64,000 nucleotides of DNA from Fusarium oxysporum f. sp. lycopersici 4287 (taxonomy: Eukaryota; Ascomycota; Sordariomycetes; Hypocreales; Nectriaceae). The stretch's first letter is position 1. Each line of letters opens with the position of its first letter. The notes under the pieces are model-generated. The model did not search any database and had not been told where the DNA came from. It worked only from the letters and a program-made list of their open reading frames with translations. The DNA lies in contig NC_030991.1 in assembly GCF_000149955.1 (NCBI RefSeq), positions 3,330,114 to 3,394,113 on the forward strand, in the 5' to 3' direction. Shown here piece after piece: positions 53,545 through 64,000 of this stretch. The position numbers were made by a program, and so were the translations under genes.

Positions 53545-56375
53545 TCGAGTATCGGTGCAGGACAGCATTGATGAACAATAGATCGATTGCTCACATAACT
53601 CTCGTCTTTGCGTCGACCTAGGCTTCTAGAGGCCACATTCAGCTGAATACAAACTCCTCTGGGGGATATAGAGTAAAGTAGAAGTCCCCCATTTGAACTG
53701 TGACAAGGCTAGCCCAAGGCTATGATTCGACATAGGAGAGATATAAGTATGATGAGGTCTGGCAACAACGGGAAACCATTATCAGTGGAATGTCAAAACG
53801 TGGGCGTTATTGCGCCAGGCTGGCACCATCGCGGATGCCAGGACATATGGTGATCTGTAAAGATGTTCCCGCCCCAGAAGAGTCAGTTCCAAGTAGGTTT
53901 GGCTATAAAGGTTTGTCAACAAGTCTGGTCTACATCACGTCTAGCGCACTCACTCCAAGCTCATTCGTCTGGCAAACGAGAGGTCGGCGGAGTAGGTGAG
54001 TTCATCATGATGGAGGTCCTGGTGGCAAAGACCATGTGTCATCTTGCTGCCTATGTGATGAAAGACATGAGGACCGGGATCTTCTGGATAAGACACCTTG
54101 ATTAAGACGTGCCAAAGAGGTAGAACATTACCACCGAGAGAAGCTTACTCTCTCAGGACTCAAAGGAAACTCAGTCACGATCGAGGATGGGAAGGAGGAA
54201 GTACAGACTGAAATGCACAAAGTCATCCAACGTGCGACAGACGTGAAACAAAAAACATAGAATTCTGCAAAATTCACAAGACTTGGGCTTTGGATGATCA
54301 TAGAAACTGGCGCTTTATACAAGATGAGGGCCATTGGAAACTTGGCCGTCATGGTGGTACTTTTCTTGTGGCCCCCTCAAGCTGGCGACAGGTGAAGAAG
54401 TTGATGACCCAACCCCGATCGACTCACTTGGAGGTTCATGGAGGCCCGCATAGCGGCGTTGACTCGATACAGGCCACACCAACGACTAGCACATTGGAGC
54501 GTCTACGGTAACTCCGACTAGAGATCAACCGACAGATCGCGACGGTATACGGTATCTGGAACAATTTGCGGCTCAAAATACCGTCTGCCCCGGAGATTAT
54601 CACTAAAACCGCGACGCCTGGACTTTCCAGGGTCTGATTCAATCATAAGAACTAGTATGATTTAAGAATCTGAAAGAGGTCATAGGAGTTCGTCTGGACT
54701 AATACTATTGTCCCAAGAAGCACGAAAAAAAACCGTGGCTTAAGGCCTTGCGACTCAGTTGCTCAGAGTCTCCCAGTACCCCCTCGAAATGGACGAAGCC
54801 AACATGGCGATGATCAGACAAGGCCACCCGACCAAGACATCACCAAGAGCTCTGAAAGTCCCAGTCGGTGAGAATGGCATTATCTACACCCAGATCAAAG
54901 AACTGAAGCTAACATAGTGTTTGTAGATACTGATTATTGTTCTTGATCCCTATCTATCGCCCTGTTCAGTGGAGCACCATTCTGAATTTATCGCCGCCGC
55001 CCAAGCCGATCAATTTCTTCACTGTGAAACACTTTCCGAAAAGAGACAAGCCATACAGTTTGAGGCCGAGCGCTTTCCGAGTCTTCGCCAGCGAGAGAAG
55101 CATGAGAGGTTATCATCACCCAACCAGATGTCGTCGACTGTCAGCCGTCCTCAGAATCCAACTTGAGCCCCAGCTCGTTTGAACGACACGCCCGTTCGCG
55201 AGAATGACCTTTTCCGACAGAAGTTGCGCTCAGCAGAAATTGTTTCAAGCATTCTTTGTTGCTGTCACGTCGCTATCACTCATGATCCCTGGCGCAAAAT
55301 CGACCAAGTCGCCCTTTCAAGTTTATCTAGTGTATAAGCCTGGACTCCCGCTTCAACTCCCGAGTAGGTTCCCCTTGGAGCTCTCAGCCTGTTCTCGGCG
55401 CCGACGTCTTGTCTCCTCGTCTAGCTACACCCGCTCACATATAAACTCCGCCCGAGACCGGTATCTGAACGCAAGCGGCCAATTACGGAGAACCCGACCG
55501 CAGGCCGCTCAATCAGAGACATCCAGCGACTGCCTCGAAGGCGCAAGTTACATTCAAACCTACCCTTTATTAGCAGAAGACCTCACCGATAGAAGCGAGG
55601 ATGGCAAGGATATGGAGAAATACATATTTGACCAGACCACATTTGCAAGTTTGCAGCTCCCTGAGCAGGCCAGTCGGAACTTGTTGGGACAATGCCTCCC
55701 AGGTCAAGAAACAAGTCCCATCTTTCACGACCGCGGTTGACGGTCTACATGTCCGCCACATCAATGACCGGCGTGAGCCGACGACAACAAAAGCCGTGAG
55801 TCATGTCTGGGAGAGGCTCTCTCGATATGCCTCAGTGACTGTCATACTGAATCACGTAAGAAGAGTATCTATCCATGGAAATGTCTATTGCGTGACGTGA
55901 AGATGCGGAGACAGCGAGGCTGCCCTCCCTATCCCCAGAACAATCATCGTCGCCGTCCAGTAGAGTTATGGAATCGAGGGGAAGTGATTCTCCCAGCAAT
56001 GGCTGTTGGATGCTTTTGCATTATTTCAGTCCATGCTGCATTTGACGACCTCAATGGTCGCGGGACCCCCTTCAATGTCTGATTCCCCATCACTGCCACC
56101 ACACTTACTCAAACATTGAAATGCAGTAATAAGGTAGGTTGGTGCGCAATTATGGGTCAGTACGGAGTAGATTGTAGGCAAGGCGTAAGGATAACTTAGA
56201 AAGCATAGGGTAGCTGTTGTTGACGGGGAATGTACACCGCTAAGCGCAACTAACGGATATCGGCTTAGCCCAGGCCCGACTAACCGTTATATCTTATACT
56301 GAAGTTTCGCTTTGACCACCAAGGTATTCAACAGGTCACAAAACAGGAATGTGATTCGCTATATTTTATGCTTGT
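53545..56375. other. Long region without a supported gene
   Basis: Fragments look protein-like but broken: HYHREKLTLSGLKGNSVTIEDGKEE-like sequence near 54125-54205 (+), and a 178-codon frame at 55204-55740 (+) whose N-terminus is hydrophobic and whose middle is Arg/Ser-rich. The latter could be mistaken for a secreted protein, but the hydrophobic stretch is not at a proper signal-peptide position and the frame shifts afterwards. No family is recognised. The last 250 bp flank copia-2. Confidence 0.35.
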
Positions 56376-56530
56376 TGTCGCACTGAGCGTGCTTAAAGGG
56401 TTAGAGTGAATATCATGAGCAGCAGCAAATGTGTTGATTGATGTCTTAAGTTTTTTTCTTGTGCGGGGACTTCCATCCCGCAGAGTTACTTAAAGCATAT
56501 AGCTAGATTACTAATGCCTACCCTGCGACA
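56376..56530 (-). repeat. 3' LTR of copia-2
   Basis: 155 bp bounded by TGTCGC and GCGACA, a 6-bp inverted terminal repeat, directly next to the polypurine tract. The boundary is inferred from these ends because no partner LTR is in the window. Confidence 0.75.
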
Positions 56531-56546
56531 CCCCCCCCCCAAGATT
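56531..56546 (-). promoter_or_regulatory. Polypurine tract of copia-2
   Basis: On minus AATCTTGGGGGGGGGG precedes the LTR's TGTCGC, an unusually G-rich priming tract of ten consecutive G. Confidence 0.75.
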
Positions 56547-57005
56547 TCACTCTGTATCAGATGAGATCTGTATATCATCTTGATCAATATCCTCTCCTGA
56601 AACGTATTCTGGATCAATCCGCGATGAGATATCAACCAGACCTAATTGTTTCACGAAGCGAGAATGCTTTTCTGCTGAAAGGGGTTTTGTGAAGCCATCT
56701 GCAGGCATGTCTGTTGTTGAAACCCATTGAACTGTAATTTTGCCGTCTTTATGGATCTGTCTTAGCCAAAAGTTGTGGATATCGATATGTTTTAACTTTG
56801 ATGTTAGTTGTGGTCGCTCTTTCTGGACCAGTCCCACTGTTTGTTGATTGTCACAGAGGATGCGTGGTTGGTGTTGTGGATCGAACTGTATCTGTTCGAA
56901 CAGTCGGTATAGAGCTATAGTCTCTCTCGCTGTGTGAGGCAGCGATAACAGTTCCGCTTCAGTCGTTGACGTGGTTACAGTCTTCTGCTTCGAAGACTGC
57001 CACAT
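56547..57005 (-). pseudogene. copia-2 RNase H domain, out of frame with Pol
   Basis: The 152-codon frame holds RNase H blocks KTVTTSTTEAELLSL, RILCDNQQTVGLV, KLKHIDIHNFWLRQ and MPADGFTKPL. It is the natural C-terminus of the Pol above. Between 57145 and 57250 the Pol sequence continues in another frame (PSTEHLRYANRVLSYLQ; DDPETRKSTQGYLMK), so two frameshifts, near 57240 and near 57010, separate it. Confidence 0.88.
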
Positions 57006-57144
57006 GATCGCCCGCTAAACAACTTCATGAGATAGCCCTGGGTGGATTTTCGAGTCTCTGGATCATCCGCGAACGATGCGTCGCTTGACTGCTGTAGTAC
57101 TTCATCATCGCCTGGCTCTACCTCTGTAGCATTATCTACAGAGC

Positions 57145-60100
57145 CTAAGAACTCGATGGCATAGTACTGTGTGGTCTGGAGATATGAGAGAACTCGGTTT
57201 GCATACCGCAGGTGTTCAGTTGAAGGGTTTTCATTGCGTGCTGGCTTAACTGGCTAGCTGCATAAGAGATATCTGGTCTTGATACCACTGCTGCGTACAG
57301 AATCGATCCTACCTTTTCTTGCATCTCTGTGATCTGTTGTATAGTGGCCTGTCCGTCGAAAGATTGGGGACGATAGGATGAAGTGAGAGGCGTTGCCGTT
57401 CTCATTGACTGATCGATCCCGAACCTGACACCGAGTTTGTTGATATATCCATCTTGGCAGATCCAAAGCTTCTTAGCATTGACGTTTCGGAGGATTCTGA
57501 TGTTGAGGAAGGAGATTGCTTCGCCCAAATCTTGGATCTCGTATTTGCTGTGTACTGCTGCTTTGAAATTGTTGACTTGTTGAAGGTATTCAGGTTGCGC
57601 GATGATGAGAAGATCATCTACGTATAGAAAGAGAATAAGTTGAGTCTCATTATTATTGAGGATACAAGGTTCATCTGGGCAATGTTGAAATCCCAGATCT
57701 TTAAGAAACGATGCAAGCTCATTGAACCAGAGCTTTGGTGACTTACGCAGACCATAGAGCGCTTTGAGCAGTCTCCAGACCTTTCCTGATTGACCATATC
57801 CCGGTGGGCATGTGGTGTAGACCTCCTCGTCCATTTCAGCGTTAAGGAAGGCGTTCTTGAAGTCAACTTGGTGACATATCAGCCCAAACGCACAGACGAG
57901 AGCCATCAGAATCCGGAATCTTCGATAAGCACCGGTTGCTGCGTAGATGTCTTCACCAGAGTGGTGTTGGAGATCACCTCTGACACAGATGCGAGCTTTA
58001 TGACGAATGAGGTAACCTGCATCGTCCAGTTTGTAGGTAAAGACCCATTTGAGTGGTAGCACTTGTTTGCCTTCAGGGTAATCGACTAGCTCGAATGTCC
58101 CTTTCTCCTTGAGTGACTTGATCTCGGCGTCTGAGGCTCGTTTGAAGCCTTGTCTCTCAGGATGCCATTTTAATTCATGCCAAAAGTCAGGAGGTGGAGG
58201 CAAGTCCTTTCGTTGGGTTCGTATTGAACGTGCTGATGCGAAAGCGTGGGCGAGTTGCTGTCCCAGCTTAGCGCGTTCCAATCGTAGAGCATGAGCGTGT
58301 CTTCGCGCTTGCTTATGGATTTGGTGCCGACTAAGGCGTGGTTTGAATGTTTCGATTGCATCTTGTCCTTTCTGTGACAATTTGATACTCCTTCCAGAAG
58401 TTGTTCTGAGATTCTGGAGCACTGAAGCGTCCGTTATCTTTTTCTTTCTGGGTGATCCTAGTTGTATTGTTGTCTGAGGACGCGGTGATGCTTGATGGAG
58501 AATTACTGGACTCGTGGGCCGCGGCAATGTTGCCGGTTCATCTACGGGTGGTGCAACCTGTATATCTCCTTCTATTGATCGTTCAGGTGAGATTTGTGGT
58601 GTAAGACGCAATCCAGGTCGGGATAGTTCTGATTCCGGTTGTATCGAAACAGGAACCGAAGTTGCTGTATTCTCCATGATAGACAATGGCTCGATATCCT
58701 CTTCTTCGAGATCAACTTCATTGATCGTGATCGCGAGAGTCTGTCCCGATTCGGGAAGAGTTGTAGCAAGCTGTGGATCGTACATGACTTTCTCATCAAC
58801 TTGAACATCCCGAGATACAATTACACGATCAAGGTGTGGAACCCAAACTTTATAGATATTGGTTGCGTCCGATCCGACAAGCCATCCCATGAGTGCATTT
58901 TCTTGTAACTTCACTTTGGCTGGACGGGCCTTCTTGTTCTTGATTAAGACGTAGGCAAGAGAACCAATGATTTTGAGATTAGAGAGGTTGGGCTTTCGGC
59001 CATGAACCATTTGAAATGGAGTTTGCCATTGTTTTCGTTGAACTGGGATGCGATTGAGGAGGCGAGTAGCATGAGCAATGATGTAGGGCCAGAGTTTCTG
59101 AGGTAGATTTCCCTGTATTCGAAGCTTGCGAGCGATAGCTATGATCACCCCCCCAGAACGTTCGGCAAGACCGTTCTGATCTGGCGTATCCGGTGGAGAT
59201 GAGTTGAATGTAATTCCCTTCATTGCAATGAAATACTTCCATCTCTTTCCTAGACCCTTTTCGCCATCCGATTGGATGTATCGCGTAGTGAAACCCCAGT
59301 TGCCATTTGTAATGGCTAGAAACTCCTGTGTTATAGAAAGAAGTTCATCTTGATTCTTGTTTGGGAGGTTAAAGGAGATATGGTAAGCTGAGTAGTCGCA
59401 ATAGAAATGAGCGACCCAGGAGTCAGCGTTGAATGCTTCCTCCATGTCGATAAGATCAAGGTGTATCTTCTCGAAGGGGTAAGTTCCTCTCCACGGTGGT
59501 ATGCGGGAGATTTGTTGATACGCTTGTCCGAGTTGACATTCAGGACAGAGTTCTGACTTTCGTTCGAAGTTGCGACTCCCGAGTGCGACTCCCTCGACTG
59601 CTTGAGGCATGTGTTCAAGAGCTTCCTTTCGAATATGGCCTAGCCTTGCATGCCAGGTATCCATAGAAGCTGTCGCAACTTGAGGCGTTCTCGATTTAAT
59701 AGCCATTGCAAAGGATTGCGCTGCCTCTTTATGAGATTGAGCCCTGAATATAATGTCCTTGATGTGGGATTCGGCGACTCGAAAAGCACCATGTTTAGTT
59801 ACTTTAAAGGCATTTGATCCATCTGAATATTCCATCCAACAAGTCCTCGTATTGAAATAAAGTCCTTGTTGTTCGAGAGAGTGCGTATTGATGAGGTTCC
59901 AATGGAATCCAGGGACATAAGCAACGTTCTCGAGTTGAATTAGACCTGCGCCTGTTGGAGTGTCGACATGGACCGTGACATTTCCTATGCCTGTGAGGTG
60001 CGTGCCTGAGTTGCCAAACTCTATGGTTTCATCATCGAGTGGTGTGTAATTAGTGAAGCGAGACAGGTCATTGCAGACATGTGTATCCGCACAATTGTCA

Positions 60101-61497
60101 AGTCGGAAACAATCACCGTACTCGTCTTTTGCGGTTGTGCCAAACGCAAACCTTGACGTAACAAATGCGGCTCTTGATTTGGATAGAAATTTATCTGTGC
60201 TTGAAGTCTCGTCCTCTGCTAGATGCTTGGGTTGATTCTTTGTAATATCTGACGGCCAGAACTTAGGCAAGTCAATATTGCTTCTCTTGAGGTTCCTTTC
60301 GATGTTTTCTTTAAGGCGTTTGCTTCCCTTGACTGTAGTGATGATTTTCGACTGTATTTGAACGATTGGTGTCCATCCCTCTGGCGCACCCGAAGGATTA
60401 AGATAATAACACTCAGTGTACTTGTGGGACATGCCGCAGACGCAATTTCGGAAACCCATGTTCGAGGATGGATGCCCCGTCCGCTGTCTTTTCTGTTGCG
60501 GCTGATCCTCTTCGTTCTGCGAATCTGAATCATTGCTATGCTTTCTTCCTTGAAGAGTGGCGTGGGCTGCTCGTCCTCTAATAGCTTTTTCCTTTGGTGG
60601 TGCCATTGTCCTGAACTGCTTAATACAGAATCCGATAGTAATCTTCTTCTCGGAGAGGGTTGGATTGAGTTTGCGGAAGGTCTTGAGTGCTCTATTTACT
60701 GTATTCTGAGCTTTCTGAACAATGGTGACATCGTCATCTTCACCGTTTTCTTCCTCTTCAGAATCAGTCAAACTTGCGACAGTGACGGAACCGCTACTGG
60801 CATGGTCGGGATTAATCTCGTTGAGCGCAGTGAGAAACGCATTTGAGATCTTCTCCATGGTTTTTGCAGCCTCCTTGACGAGGATTTTCTCGCTTTCAAC
60901 CTGAGCTTCCTTGGACTTCATGTAGTTGTAGAACGGTGGGTTTACTTCGCGAGATGATTCAATGAATGCATCACGGATCTGCGACTCGCTGAGGTTCTCT
61001 ATCTTGTAACGTTTAGCGTTATTAACGAGAGCAGGCCATCGGCTGAGCCATTTATCGAGACTGGTGTTGCTAAGGCCCTTCTTAAGCTTTTCAAACTCAG
61101 ACCTAACATTCTGCTTCTGATCTTTCGCAGTGGGTTGGATGCTATCAGCCAGCGCGATGAGTTTACCGCGGACGTCATGGATTCCGAGGTAGTGCTGCTT
61201 GAACTCCTGACACACTGCGAGGTCAATGCGATCAGAGACCTTGTCGTATTTCTTCCTTTCGCTATCATAGATAGCCTGGAGGCTGTGATATTTCTGGATC
61301 GTGTCCTTGCTTGCTGAGTCCGATGGTTTGGTCGCAGTGAAGACCAAGTTTTCAATCCCTTCTGGATCACAGTAGCTCCAGACGTCATTGCGCACAGCAA
61401 GATCCTCAATAGAGTTGATCCAGTTGGTCCAGTCCTCGCGGGAGTTGAGCAAGGTGAGATTGTGATCTTTAATCGACATTTTGTGACATTTAGTCAA
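57145..61497 (-). pseudogene. gag-pol: copia-2 Gag-Pol polyprotein (1450 codons, frameshifted at C-terminus)
   Basis: A single frame fuses Gag and Pol, unlike copia-1. Residues 1-350 are Gag, with a variant zinc knuckle CVCGMSHKYTEC. The protease site near residue 485 reads DNCADTHVCND, where D-T/S-G is expected. Integrase blocks are HARLGH...CPECQLGQ, HLDLIDMEE, QSDGEKGLG and TPDQNGLAERSGG. RT blocks are PLKWVFTYKLDDAG, QVDFKNAFLNAEMDEEVY, LYGLRKSPKLW and LYVDDLLII. After SYAASQLSQHAM a frameshift leads to an early stop, so RNase H is detached and the copy is likely inactive. The long intact frame shows that decay is recent. Confidence 0.92.
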
Positions 61498-61656
61498 GAA
61501 AAGGATAACGTCTTTTTTGAATTGACTTCTGATTAATGTGTTAGCTTCTTGCTGATTAAAGAGATCATGATTGTTAGATTTTAGGAGTCTTCTCTGTTAA
61601 AATCTTTTGCGGGTTTCAAGTTGCTGTTTCATATCGCTCCATCTGATACATCCGAC

Positions 61657-64000
61657 CAGGGTCCAAATCCATACCACGAAATCCACATATGGATCCATAA
61701 TGTGGATCCATATCCATTCCATTCCATTCCACGTAGGCTTCAGCTTTTCCACATCCACGCCACGGAACCCCTTTCCACATGTTCCACATGTGGAAATTGT
61801 GGAAAGGAATGGAAATTTAGGTGGGGTTTGAAAATACCTGGATTTCCTTGTGAAATAGCGCATACCCTAAGTACTTTCCATAGCCAATAACAACGCAATA
61901 GCAACAATTTTCCACTCCGTTTTACCCGTACACAAAGTTCAAACAAGTCTATTCTAGGAGGGTTTACTATTACTCACGCCCTGACTACTCCAAACCGAAA
62001 TGGCCACCCTTCATCCTACCAAGTCAACCACACCCGTTCCAGAACGTACAGAAGAAGACAATCAACGACTCTTTCAGCTCTACAAAGGCTGGACCTTGAC
62101 GGAGAGAGACGGCCAAGTGCGTCAATGGGTATATCAGTTCGGCTACGATATCCAGCATGCCGATAAGGGGGAACGCCGATGGGTGTGTTGCCTTTGCATC
62201 AAGCAAAAGCGGCCGAGGCCAAAGAGTTACGCCATCAAAGGGTTGCAGAACGCTGAGGGTCACCTGTACACGGACCACAATGGCATCATGGATCCGACAG
62301 GCAAGAGGCAAAAGCCTACAAAGGCATCCGAGAAAGCACATCAGTCCATTGCAACAATCCTACAGTTGAACCCGAAGGAGCCGAAGGAACAAGATTTGAT
62401 CAATACCTTGATCAAACGTTTCGACAAAACTGTATTCCAGCAGAAACTTGTCAACTGGATTGTCAACTCTAACCAATCCTTCTCGATCGTCAACGATCAA
62501 GATCTTCGAGACATCTTCAACTACCTCAATCCATCTGTCGAGATCACAAAAGCTAACATTACTGACGTGACCGTGCGTGCCATCGCAGAACGAGAATTTA
62601 CCAACAACATGGAAAGAGTGAAAGATGCTTTGCGAAAGAGTCCGGGACAGATCCATATCCAGTACGATGGCTGGAAGTCTGGTAACCGACACGCCTTATA
62701 CGGCATCACATGTGTGTTTCGGGATTCAAATAATCGGCCACAGAAGTGTGTCCTCGGACTGCCTGAGCTTACAGAGCGGCACACAGGCGAGAATATCGCC
62801 GGGCAGATTATCGAGATCATTCGGGAGTACGAGATCAGCGATAAACTCGGGTATTTCACATTGGATAATGCCGGTAACAATAAAACCTCGATGGGGGAGC
62901 TTGGATTAGAGTTTGGCTTCGACTGGGAGAAGCGATGGGTTCGCTGCGTTGGCCACGTTGTCAACATAGTAGTGAAACAGATGCTGTATGGCAAGAACCC
63001 GGATGCTTTCGAGAAAGAGGTCTTCGAAGGACTTCACACGGCAGCGAAGGAGCATGAAGTCTGGAGGAGGCGAGGCTCTGTTGGAAAATGGCATAACTTT
63101 GCTGTTGTAGGTGGCTGAGTCCCCGGCTTTATTTGTTATACTCACGAAGACCTAGGAGGTGAGCAGATCGGACACGTGGACCGATATGCTCAAGAAGGTA
63201 CAGGCTGTCGAGAGCCAACTCTCTGATGACGCTCAGCTCAAGAAACACCGTCCAGTTGGAGTTGTGGTCGACAATGCTACCCGGTGGCTTTCTCAATTCT
63301 CGATGATTGAACGCGCTCTCCTCTTGAGGCCATTTTATAATTCTTTTGTCCAGAGAGCGTCAAACGAGTGGGAGAAGGTCAACTTGACGAGAGCTGGCCA
63401 CATCAAAAAGGGCTCCAAGCTGCCCTTCTTCCTGAAGGAAGAGAATCGCATGACACCTGATGATTGGCATGTGCTCGGGACTCTTTACGACATTTTGCTT
63501 GACTTCCAGCTGGTTGTGAGAGGCCTTGAGGGCGATGGACAGGGAAAACACCGGAGAAAGGTCGAGGAAAACGAGATCGACCCTCCACTGTCTGGTAAGC
63601 CTTAGACTTCTCAAAAGCGGCCCGATTCTTATTTTAACAGATGGCTTGTACAGGAACAAGCTGGGATCTTATTCACGCGTACGAATTTCTTCTCGAAACC
63701 CTCGAATCCGCGAAAAGAGCAGTCGCCAATTTTCCGCACGGCCATCACCTCGCTGTCAACATCAACCTGGGTTGGCTCAAATTGAACGAATACTACGAGC
63801 ACCTGAATGATAGCCCCCTGATCTATGGCGCTGCAGTTCTTCATCCTGCCTACCGGTGGGCACTGTTTGACGATTTGTGGGGAGACGACGACGAAAGACA
63901 ATTGTGGATTACCAAGGCGAAGGAGATGGTCCAGGATCTCTGGGAGAGAGAGTATAGGGACCTGGAGGTTGATGACCCAGAGATTGAGTTGCCTGCCAAT
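61657..64000 (+). mobile_element. Autonomous hAT transposon, 5' part (continues past the window)
   Basis: It starts CAGGGTCCAAATCCATACC, almost the terminal sequence of the 759-bp element at 9623. It shares the subterminal palindrome and boxes (ATATGGATCCA-TAATG-TGGATCCATAT) and the CCATTCCATTCCATTCCAC tract. The preceding 8 bp, CATCCGAC (61649-61656), should be repeated after its right end if intact. The transposase frame is open through the window edge with two small introns. Confidence 0.92.
62000..64000 (+). CDS. hAT-family transposase with BED-type zinc finger (partial, runs off edge)
   Basis: Exons 62000-63106, 63156-63594 and 63654 to beyond 64000. Intron 1 is 49 bp (GTAGGT...CCTAG). 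Intron 2 is 59 bp (GTAAGC...TACAG) and restores GTSWDLIHAYEFLLETL. Residues 55-95 form a BED-like finger (CCLC...HLYTDH). The RNase H-like core shows IQYDGWKSGNRHALYG (first Asp), YFTLDNAGNNKTS (second Asp), the conserved RCVGHVVNIVVKQM (Cys-x2-His) and VDNATRWLSQFSMIERAL. The third acidic residue and C-terminal dimerisation region (LHPAYRWALFDDLW... onward) continue outside. There is no stop or lesion within the window, so it may be active and supply transposase to its deletion derivative. Confidence 0.9.

Larger units (their letters stand above)
56376..61656 (-). mobile_element. Second Ty1/copia element (copia-2), frameshifted, 5' LTR missing from view
   Basis: A different family from copia-1. 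On minus: a 160-bp leader (61498-61656), a gag-pol frame (61497-57145), an out-of-frame RNase H (57005-56547), a polypurine tract and a 155-bp 3' LTR (56376-56530). No 5' LTR is found before 61657, where a hAT element begins. The simplest reading is that the hAT inserted in the leader and the 5' LTR lies beyond the window. Bases next to the 3' LTR are CTTGT (56371-56375); the other target-duplication copy should be sought beyond 64000. Confidence 0.85.

Noticed and set aside
55204..55740. 178-codon frame with a hydrophobic N-terminal stretch, considered as a secreted effector-like protein.
   Set aside because: The hydrophobic segment begins too far from Met to be a normal signal peptide. The frame is Arg/Ser-rich afterwards and continues in other frames, so it looks like a relic or chance.
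1..64000. CRISPR arrays, bacterial promoters and ribosome-binding sites, tRNA and rRNA genes, telomere TTAGGG arrays, and mimp-type termini common in Fusarium effector regions.
   Set aside because: None was seen. Bacterial features do not apply to this intron-bearing fungal DNA, and I found no mimp-like CAGTGGG-type inverted ends by eye.

Overview
This window looks like a repeat-rich, gene-poor accessory segment of a filamentous ascomycete genome, most likely a Fusarium-like Sordariomycete. The introns are 46-80 bp with GT...CTAAC/CTGAC...AG signals. The transposon families present (Ty1/copia, LINE, hAT, Helitron) and the pseudogenes of ordinary fungal genes fit this. There are no bacterial operons and no recognisable tRNA or rRNA genes. 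The genus is an inference; the fungal assignment is firm. LAYOUT. 1-4.1 kb: a LINE reverse-transcriptase fragment fused to a 5'-truncated NMA111 (HtrA/PDZ protease) pseudogene. 4.1-8.3 kb: anonymous sequence with an old degenerate tandem repeat and one copy of an unidentified dispersed repeat whose second copy lies at 30.5 kb. 8.4-10.8 kb: an MFS-type transporter pseudogene split by a 759-bp non-autonomous hAT element with a perfect 8-bp target duplication. 13.4-16.9 kb: an intact long protein with a C-terminal methyltransferase-like domain. 17.3 kb: a copia solo LTR. 19.9-22.9 kb: a four-exon C2H2 zinc-finger regulator with a MedA-type (DUF7082-like) domain. 23.0-27.9 kb: a full Ty1/copia element with two identical LTRs, ending 59 bp upstream of that regulator. 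29.4-30.2 kb: a small intact cysteine-rich orphan gene. 31.7-33.9 kb: remnants of a DDX60-like helicase and of a DUF3435 (Starship-captain-type) protein. 34.2-35.0 kb: an intact gene that looks like a domesticated, catalytically dead copia protease domain. 38.7-39.4 kb: a cytochrome P450 fragment. 40.5-47.6 kb: an autonomous-type Helitron, with a broken Rep/helicase gene and a divergent putative OB-fold gene. 48.0-53.5 kb: an F-box gene, a NUP192 C-terminal relic, a RING-finger gene and an intact three-exon orphan gene. 56.4-61.7 kb: a second, frameshifted copia element, apparently interrupted by an autonomous hAT element that runs off the right edge. HOW IT WORKS TOGETHER. Most cellular genes here are truncated or mutated copies, so the segment appears to accumulate duplicated gene fragments and transposons. 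The best candidates for live function are the zinc-finger regulator, the methyltransferase-like protein, the exapted protease-like gene, the 219-aa and 293-aa orphans, copia element 1 and the hAT transposase. The 759-bp hAT derivative and the full hAT element share ends and transposase start, so the latter is a candidate source of transposase for the former. All functional statements come from reading motifs by eye; no database search was run.
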